From NCBI RefSeq assembly GCF_003369915.1, contig NC_046677.1, forward strand, positions 25,624,913 to 25,688,912: DNA of 64,000 nt, given 5' to 3'. The DNA comes from Drosophila miranda. Its lineage: Eukaryota; Arthropoda; Insecta; Diptera; Drosophilidae. The notes under the pieces are model-generated. The model was not told where the DNA came from and ran no database searches. It was given only the letters and a program-made list of their open reading frames with translations. Of this stretch, positions 56,701-64,000 are shown piece after piece. Both the position numbers and the translations under genes were made by a program. Within the stretch, counting starts at the first letter, position 1. Each line of letters starts with the position of its first letter.

Positions 56701-58853
56701 CAAAGTATGCGGCTATACGAAGGAGTTACTATGCTCCGCCGCAGCAGCAGCAGTTTCAACAACAAATTCAACAACAAAATCAACAATTTCAACAACAGTA
56801 CACACAAAAGCATCAACAACATCTACAAAATCCACAGCAATCCCATTCACAAAGCCAACAACATTCACAAATTCAACAACAGCTGCTACAAAATCAACAT
56901 CAACATCAGCCTCAATTTCAACAGCAACCGCAGCAGCACATACCGCCCACGCATTTGATGCCACCGCCCATGATGATGATGAAAGCTGGCTCTGGCTCTG
57001 GCTCTGGCTCTGCGCCGTCCCACACGGAATATCGTCACAGCATGATGGGGGGAAGTCCGATATCTATTTCGGGTTCACCCAGCATGAGCACCTCCTACAT
57101 GAGCCACATAAGCCACATGAGTTCACCTCCACCCAAGCAATCGATGACCTCATCGATGGCCTACCATCCGCCCTACACCTCCTGGCACACCTCTGCTCCC
57201 TTTAGCGGCATGTCAAGCATGCCACCGCATCGCTTGAACTACGCCGATGCCCACCACCAGGAGTCCATGCAGCACTACAGCTTCAGCTCCAGTCCCCACC
57301 AGACGGTTAGCTATTCGCCCAACTCCCTGACGGGACATCTGGGTGGTTCGAAGGCGTCTCTGAGGAAGCCCTGGCTTCACGAACTCCTGCAGAAGGAGGT
57401 AGTGCTCAAGCCGAAGGTAAAGCCCACAATGCCGGCCACCAAGTACCTGATGGGAACGAGCAAACCTTATCAGTCCCTGCCACCTGCAGGCTATGGCATT
57501 AGTTCCACGCGTCCACCGATGGCCTACGCAACCGTGACCTTTGTGCCGCAGACCAGCAGCAGCTCTGGGTTCCGACCGATGCTGTCGACCAGTCCAACCA
57601 ATTCCACATCCATCTCCATGCCAATGACCACGCCTACGTCTGTGCCCATCTATCTACGCCCTGAACCCACCAGCAGCACCACCACCACGACGACGACGAC
57701 GACGACGACTAACAACCGCCTGCTGATCCCGCAGACGAGCAATCTGGCCCAACGTCCCACAGTGGCACCCGCGCCGGAATCCACCACCGACTCGCTCTTT
57801 TCGCACTATAGGCAGCCGCCCAAGGCTCTGCTTGGACCCATGTATCTCATCATCGAGGGTCATTCCAAGGTCAAGACCTATGGCCAAAACGAACTGGACC
57901 CCCACAGTCCGAAGATAGTGCCGGTAATCTCTAAGAGAGAACCTGTAGTCCGTATCGCCGATCCGAATGAGAAGCGTGGGACAGTGGAGACCTTTCAGGT
58001 CAAGCATTTGCATACGAAAACAACGCCAATGACGACCACCACAGAAAGGCCTTCTACGACAACCACAAGAAGGACGGTCACCAGTTCCACCACCAAACCC
58101 ACTCAAAGAGCAACCACATTGAAGACGACTGCAACAACTTCTTTACCGCCATCGACAACTCCATCTATTCCGCGGCCATTGATAATTCCATCTACTCCTC
58201 CGCCTAGTGGCGTCAATGATCTGCTCAGCCTGTTGGACAACATGTTTGCCGATGTCCATGAGATTGCCTCCTCGACAACTTCACACCCAGCCTCAGTCCC
58301 GAATCCAATCCCAGCCAGCAGCACCATGAGCACAATCCTGAAGCCGGTGAGCACCAGGCTGCTTCCCCAGCAGCCAGAGCCTCGTATTGGCAGTCAGGCA
58401 GGCAGCATATCGAGTGTACTGGAAGATGATGAAGCTGGCGAGGATCTGGGGTCAGAGGTTGCCACCAGCACGGAGCTGTCGGTGCGGGCAACGCGTCAGG
58501 TCTTTGACTATGATCAATTGCCCGAGTCGAGGGTTAAGGTTGGGGCCACAGTTACAACCGACATTGAATACAATGACGACGATAATGATGATGAGGAGGA
58601 GGATGAGCTGGAGGAGGCGGGTTTCGATGATGAGGCTGCCACCTCTGCCAGTCAGCAGGAGGCGAACGAAGAGGCTGAGGAGGAGGAAGAGGAGGACAAC
58701 GAGCACAATCTACTCAAACGCATCGACAGGTTCGTGGATGATGTGGACGATGGAGAGGATGATTTAGAGGACTTGATTGAGGGCCTGTCTCCAGACGAAG
58801 ATGATGGGGAGGCCGACGATGCGGAGGGAGAGGAGAGACGACAGCAGCATTAG
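53706..58853 (+). CDS. large secreted low-complexity protein, function unknown
   Basis: Two coding exons, 53706-53958 and 56377-58853 (donor CAG|GTGAGC, acceptor TCACAG, phase 1), about 909 residues. A signal peptide lies in residues 11-35 (ILCLGCSLLLLLSAAPVVHS). Then come a Thr-rich and Pro/Gln-rich segment, a conserved-looking YDYSPPALDRVRYWAENNG, a Gln-rich region (about 180-273), Ser/Met/His-rich sequence, LHELLQKEVVLKPKVKP, a poly-Thr run, a structured-looking block near 571 (GPMYLIIEGHSKVKTYG), Thr/Pro-rich mucin-like sequence and a strongly acidic C-terminus (about 813-909, Asp/Glu runs). Cysteines are almost absent, so it is not a disulfide-stabilised domain protein. An extracellular-matrix or cuticle-type role is possible; I do not recognise it. 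Its 2.4 kb intron holds another gene. Confidence 0.8.
54694..54728 (+). promoter_or_regulatory. TATA/Inr promoter, secreted-peptide copy 2
   Basis: TATAAAAG at 54694-54701 and the same TCACAGTT initiator. The upstream TTCTGGAA keeps the TTCnnGAA form, and GGTTTTTCCC is at 54589-54598 (one T more than copy 1). Confidence 0.7.
54755..54943 (+). CDS. small secreted peptide, copy 2 (nested gene)
   Basis: 62 residues, almost identical to copy 1: signal peptide MRFHILIVLFALLAVVAAQ, Gln/Gly/Arg-rich then Ser/Thr-rich mature part, ending TEASSS instead of TEVASS. Frame, TATA box and poly(A) signal are intact, so both copies look functional. It is nested on the same strand in intron 1 of the large secreted-protein gene, so host transcription would run through it. 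Confidence 0.8.
   Translation: MRFHILIVLFALLAVVAAQGRLQRPQGGSQGRPQFGNGTLSYNSTSAATTEDSSTTTEASSS
54984..54989 (+). terminator. poly(A) signal, secreted-peptide copy 2
   Basis: AATAAA 41 nt after the stop. Because it is inside a host intron, it could also end host transcripts early. Confidence 0.55.
55018..56376 (+). other. rest of host-gene intron, nothing further seen
   Basis: No further exon with good splice sites and coding character was found here. The acceptor at the end is CATTCACAG. Confidence 0.4.
57680..57712. repeat. ACC/ACG trinucleotide repeat (poly-Thr) in coding exon
   Basis: An in-frame run of Thr codons (ACC then ACG) in the large secreted protein; likely variable in length between individuals. 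Confidence 0.75.
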
Positions 58854-59117
58854 CCTAAGATAACACAATTTTCTTAACTGCGCTCTATACCAAATCTATC
58901 AGAAACTTTTCTTACACTTAATTGTTTTTGTAAATAAGTCAGCTTTAACGGGAGGAGAACCGATCTGTATATCTGTATCTGTATTTATTTGTTGTTAGTT
59001 GTTAGGCCCTGCTGACGTCACAATGTGACTGAAATGTTAGTTACAATTAATTTGAGGATTTTGTATTGTATTCTACAAATTCAATTATTGAAATGTTTGT
59101 TTTGTAGTTGTTAGTGC

Positions 59118-59123
59118 AATAAA
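59118..59123 (+). terminator. poly(A) signal of large secreted-protein gene
   Basis: AATAAA overlapping a second AATAAA, about 265 nt after the stop codon. Confidence 0.6.
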
Positions 59124-59538
59124 ATAAAACATACAAAAATATCCGTTAACAAGCGACATCAATTCGAGAGATAAAATATATGTCAAACAAAGTTACATTT
59201 AAGACGAAAGCTCTTTTCAAATGCTCTCACACGATCGCTTTTCCGCGCTCATCACCGCTATCATTGGTCGGGGTGTTGATGTTTTCTAAATGAAAATGAT
59301 TGCTTTCAATCCAAATGCAAGGTGAGCTAGCACAGCGAGGTAGAGAATTAAGGTCTTCTTTATCAATCTGATATGACTAGCGCAGCCATTACTATAAGAA
59401 TGCTATATCATATATATAGTTGCCATATGAAAGATCGAATCTGTAACATATGAAATTATAGAATTCAAATCAGATATCTCTGTGTTTAATTCCAAGCAAT
59501 CAAAATCTTTACGGCCCGCGAAAAAAACGATTATATGT

Positions 59539-59546
59539 TATCGATA
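59539..59546. promoter_or_regulatory. DRE core-promoter motif
   Basis: A perfect palindromic TATCGATA, the DREF/BEAF element of many housekeeping-type fly promoters. An initiator-like TCAGTA follows at about 59674. It may be the promoter of the plus-strand gene at 63590. Confidence 0.45.
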
Positions 59547-60559
59547 GCTCCGCTGATCCTCACGCTCACTGTGCAACGAAAAAATGAGTCGTAATTTTGA
59601 ATAGCCCATTCAAAGAAAAAGAGGTGGATTTTACCTTGCATGCGTTGTATTTTCTGGGCCGTTTTGCCTGTCGTCAGTACCCTCTTTTTCCCTTTCCCTT
59701 ATGTACCGAATGTGTAGTTACCGTGTAGTTGCCATGTAATAAATTGAGCAAATGTAAACATTCGAAAAACGACAAACGCACACAGTGAATAAAACGCCGC
59801 CGCAACGTTCTCTTCTGGCACCCCACGTCGTGTGCGTCGTGGGCGAAGACAACAAACAAACAAACAAACAAGCAGCAAAGTGCAAATTAAACTAAATTGT
59901 ATGCAAGGTGCCCGAAAATACACGTAAATAAATTAATAGTTTAACAAAGAGTGTTTTGGTGTGAAGTCAAGTTCATGGAGCTTCCAGTGAGACGCTAAAA
60001 TTAAGTGAGAGAGTGTGAAACTTTTTTGTTTACGATCCACCGATTGGATTCTTCGCTTCACTTTCGCTTTTGTTGGGGGGGAAGGTTAATGAAAGCCGTA
60101 AATGGGGCACCCGGCCCCCAAATGAAGTGTGCAGAATTGCAGTTCTGCGAAACGGAACTTACGAGATGTTGTTCACTCATAAAGAACGGTAAAACCAGAA
60201 CAAAAGTGACAAAAACAATGAAGAAAAGTGACCGAAAACACGTGCTGCCAAAGTTTATGACTCAATTTCCCCCCTTTAGAACTGGTTTCGTTCTGATAAA
60301 ATAGTAGACAGTGATAAAAGTAAAACAAAACTTCCGTGATTAAGTCTACCCACGATAATAATATCGTTTTTGCAATTCAAATCGCATTAGAGCGTTAGTT
60401 AATATAGAAATCATAGATTAGTGAAACTATCTCTGGCAGCTCTCTTCAGCCATCAATGTGTTGTGCGTAATCAGATAATGACCAGCTATATTCGAGCATA
60501 TAGCGAAAATAACCTTGATCCGGGACAGACGCAGGTCTGAGGAAACATTTTCGAAATGT

Positions 60560-60576
60560 GACGCCGCGGCGGCGTC
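60560..60576. repeat. 17-nt GC-rich perfect palindrome
   Basis: GACGCCGC, a central G, then GCGGCGTC, in AT-rich surroundings. Confidence 0.7.
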
Positions 60577-61892
60577 GTTGTCTCTTCCAAAACAAAACAA
60601 CAAGCTAATCATTGGTGGCCGAAGCTGTTGATACCCTTCCCGCGATCCATTGTTTCATTGGAAACTACGTACATACATATATAAAAACAGCGAGAACTGC
60701 AATAAGAAACGATTGGTGGGAGAAACAAAGAAGATTTTTGAGCGAAGGTTATTTGATATTGTGATGTTTTCAGTAAAAAGAAGTTTATATGCAAGGTTAT
60801 ATCATACACAATAGGGTTATTGATGGTGGATCTGCGTTACCAATATCCATTTAAGATCGTAATACCTTTTTGCAAGCAGGGTATCACAAAACCAAACAAA
60901 CTTCTATTGCCAAAAACCTGTTCGTGCTAAACAGAGGGACAAAGAAAACAATAGAGTGGGAGAGAGAGGCAGAGCAAACAATAGAGAGAGAGATCTTTGT
61001 ATACTTGTATGTGAACCTGTTGGAAAAACAAATTTTCTCTCAATCTAATAGGAAAATACCAGCTGAGCTTTTATCAGGCGGCGGCGGCAAATGTCAGACT
61101 GCCGCTGATAACACAACATTTAGACGTGCTTTTCCATTGATAAGAGAATACGAGGAGAAATTTTTTAATGTTTTATTTGCTTACTCTCGTGTCCGTGTCT
61201 TTTGTGTGGGTTCGCATCCGTTTTACGATGTAAGAAGTACGAGTAGGGGAAACCATTATGATTGCGAGTGTGTGCCCTGACCAGACATGTCTGGCGGCGG
61301 AATGCCTCCTGGCAACATGATAAGAGTACTGAGGGTACTGAGTACTTATGCAATCAGTGAACCGCTCCAGCTGAATGATAACCTTTATCATCAATGCTCT
61401 TCGATCCGCAGCTAAAGTTGATGAAAATGTTTGTATTACTGACCTACTTATCGCCGTCGCTGCTGCCCGTAGATGGAAGAGAGTTCTTCACCATTTACAG
61501 GGAACCGGTTCACTCGGACTGGCAACTGCAGTAATTAGCGGAGTTCGTAGTGGCTGGAATGTTTGTCGATGTTAAAAAAGCACAGAAGGAAAGGTCGCGT
61601 CATATATTGCATTTCAATCAGCTTTAGGTTTTTGTGTATAACTGAACACTGGCTAGGGGAATGATCTTTTCAGATATATTTTGGGGTATAGCAATGCAAA
61701 GTCTATCAGGGAACAGAGGATATGATCAGGGTATAGTACAACATGCTAACGTATCAGATATTCGATAGCATACCACAGCTGTAGGCAGTTCATTCTTATC
61801 TGGAATCAAATATTATGTGTAGAGTATAGCACGATAAGTGCTTCAGTTAAACACTTCAGTTCTGCCCCTCCTTCCATGGCCTCCTCCCTCCG

Positions 61893-61900
61893 TATAAATA
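61893..61900 (+). promoter_or_regulatory. possible TATA box
   Basis: TATAAATA following a C-rich stretch. No initiator or coding exon confirms it. Confidence 0.2.
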
Positions 61901-62858
61901 TAAACCGAAAGTTCAACAAACTAAGCCTTAAACCGCAGAAGCAATTCGATGCAGGTTCTTTTCTCTTCCCCAACATGCGGGAGACAATTGAGTACACATA
62001 TAGGACGCATGTATATAAACGCGTGTAGTATTTGTAACCCGTACGAGTACGCATGCTTTACTGTATCTGTCCTGTACACCCGACTTGTAAATTACTCATG
62101 ACTCTCTCGCCCTGATGAGCCATGACGAGCCTCGCTGACTTCTCCATGATGTTGCGTCACCATGACTTGACTTTAAACATACTGCATTCTGTATATAGTA
62201 TGTATAGGGACACGAGGAATATGTAAATTCTTACATATTGTATGCACTTGTGTCTTTCTTTCAAGTTGGATCAGTTCAATGGACTGAAACTGAATTATTT
62301 GCAAAAGTAGTGCGGGAATATTTTAAAGAAATAGTTTTGCTAAAGAACAAATTTTGAAACAAAAGAAATATGGATCCAAATACATCATCTGTATGCAAGT
62401 CTGCTATAACTTTTCGATCTACAGTTCATTCATTATCCTAAGATTATGCCTTCTTTATGCAATAAACGATAAGAAACTACAATATTACTATTGAACTTTG
62501 ATATACTAAAGATATCCCCAGTATCTTAGGATATCAGAATATACCTTTAGGCATGTAGAAACGTTTATATAATTTACAGTACATATACGTTAATTCTCGA
62601 GTATATCAGTAAACGTATGTGTATGTATGTATTATGCATGTACGATTGTTTCCTCATTGAAAATGACGTTGATTTCGCTACTAAAGTATGCGTTCCATTC
62701 CCACAGATAACCCCCAAATTTCGTCATTCCATTCGTATATATTATAAACGAGTATATTAAATAATTGTTTAAACAACAATTTTCTAATCAAGTATTGACG
62801 CTTGCTGCGAAATTTGATTCAAAAATAGAATTTGGGGCCTCAAAAGACAATTATTTGG

Positions 62859-62861
<3 letters not shown>

Positions 62862-62904
<43 letters not shown>
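62862..62904. repeat. (GA)n microsatellite
   Basis: 43 nt of uninterrupted GA repeats. Confidence 0.9.
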
Positions 62905-62905
<1 letters not shown>

Positions 62906-63589
62906 AGCGAGCAGCGAGCGATAGAGGAAACGCGTGGGCAGTGAAGCGGGACATGTGATCTTGTAGAATCATCACTAGCTCTAATGCTGATAATAGTAAT
63001 AAACGTGCTCAGCAATTTAACATGCGATCTTGACTCGTTATAAAGTCAACTAAGATGTGTAGTTGCAACAACTTTGCAACTGGTTTTTGCTTGGTTAATG
63101 TGAGATGTAATAGTCAAGCGACCTTTTTATAGACGAGACTAGACCAGACAACTTACCCACACGGTTATTGATGGGGTACAATGTCTATGCAAAAAGTATC
63201 TGTTTACCTAATCAGCGATCAAGCAGCCGGGCGAACTTTGACCGCAAAACCACTGAAACGGATTCCGGTAGTGCGTCTGTACGCCGTATGTTCACCCATC
63301 TTTTAAATGGACTACATACTTGCTTCTCTATAAACAAGCTAATCTTATGGATTACCAGCAACTTTGACCGATAACTAGCCCTCTTCAGATTTCTTTCGGT
63401 CAATCTCTATCTATGCTATTTCTGTGGCCGAAATGTTCAGTTCTTTAATGGGGGGCACCATTCAAATCTTATCTTAATATTGCACTTTAAGTGGCCAACT
63501 GGAATGTCCGATAAGATTGGTCTATTCAAGAAAACTAATCAACATACAATTTCTACCGCTACTAAAACTTAAAGAACTACCACGCAACC

Positions 63590-63921
63590 ATGACAACCAC
63601 CAAAGATCCCCAGGAAAAGGGGGCCCCAAAAATAGAGCATGAAAGGAATGGACTGATGAAGCGCCTGAGGCGTTCAGCCTCGGCCACGGAACATAATCTG
63701 AGCAATCTGAGGAACCGCAAGTCCACCCAGAATCTGTTCGATCAGCATGGCAATCCCATCGATCTGCGACAGTATCGCAAAGTCTTGGACAAAGACGAGA
63801 ACGGCAACGGAACCAACGGCAGTGAGAAGAAGACGCGCTACAGACGAACCCAGAGTGTGACCCGAGCCGAGGAGATCTCCACCAAAGAAGAAAAGCAGCG
63901 TAGAGCTCAGCCCGGCAGACC
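63590..63921 (+). CDS. 5' coding exon of an unidentified basic protein (runs off window)
   Basis: The ATG at 63590 (context CAACC) opens 110 codons plus two bases before a GTGAGT donor at 63922, so the gene continues beyond the window. The piece has no signal peptide; it is charged and intrinsically disordered, with Arg/Ser motifs that look like basophilic kinase sites (RRSAS, RRTQS), a HNLSNLRNRKSTQNLF block and IDLRQYRKVLDKDENG. That suggests the cytoplasmic N-terminus of a scaffold, channel-subunit or cytoskeletal protein; I do not recognise it. Upstream non-coding exons are likely. Confidence 0.7.
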
Positions 63922-64000
63922 GTGAGTGCAACATATCACTGATACACAGATGCGGAAAATGTATAATCAAAGACTCTATCAATGTTAGTATACATCGACC

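Larger units (their letters stand above)
59124..63589. other. intergenic/5' region of the next gene
   Basis: No coding exon supported. Contains the DRE motif at 59539, 5'-UTR-like sequence around 59760-60310, a GC palindrome at 60560, a TATAAATA at 61893 and a (GA)n tract at 62862. The 5' exons of the gene at 63590 probably lie here. Confidence 0.4.

Overview
This is Drosophila nuclear DNA on Muller element B (D. melanogaster 36A-B region). It holds a complete muscle Myosin heavy chain gene (Mhc) with the exact fly exon architecture, next to Cyt-b5-r, as in D. melanogaster. GT-AG introns, TATA/Inr core promoters, AATAAA signals and AT-rich intergenic DNA agree. The proteins are close to, but not identical with, the D. 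melanogaster ones I remember, so this is probably another Drosophila species; the exact species is not determined here.

Layout. 1-5.6 kb: upstream DNA with one possible small secreted-peptide gene on the minus strand, then the Mhc 5' region (a strong TATA box at 3360 and a perfect MEF2 consensus in intron 1). 5.7-26.6 kb: Mhc (+). I resolved every coding exon: constitutive exons 2, 4, 5, 6, 8, 10, 12, 13, 14, 16, 17 and 19, and the mutually exclusive sets 3 (2), 7 (4), 9 (3), 11 (5) and 15 (2). All members of a set have the same length and phase. The spliced product is 1963 residues. Two candidate alternative penultimate exons lie between exons 17 and 19. The internal Myosin rod protein (MRP) first exon sits in intron 12 and reads through the exon-13 splice acceptor. 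27.0-31.5 kb: two paralogous cytochrome-b5/fatty-acid-desaturase-like genes head to head, Cyt-b5-r (-) and a CG17928-like gene (+). 32.9-40.7 kb: three tandem UDP-glycosyltransferases (+, Ugt36 family), two sharing an intron and one intronless. 41.6-43.1 kb: a dihydrodiol-dehydrogenase-like oxidoreductase (-). 43.3-51 kb: mostly intergenic, with simple repeats. 51.0-58.9 kb: two near-identical copies of a small secreted-peptide gene, the second inside the large first intron of a two-exon gene for a 909-residue low-complexity secreted protein. 59.1-64 kb: intergenic DNA with a DRE-containing promoter candidate, then the first recognised coding exon of a gene that leaves the window.

Function. 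Mhc and MRP make thick filaments of muscle; combinatorial exon choice tunes nucleotide handling (exon 7), relay (9), converter (11) and S2 hinge (15). Cyt-b5-r/CG17928 and the UGTs are membrane lipid and detoxification enzymes and appear to be a separate neighbourhood. Points most worth a second look: a GC-rich candidate exon (25293-25362) that would give myosin a new 16-residue tail, the dual-use coding/splicing sequence at the MRP exon, GC splice donors on four of five exon-11 variants, the nested secreted-peptide duplication with conserved promoter motifs, and a perfect hairpin followed by T6 between the convergent Mhc and Cyt-b5-r genes.
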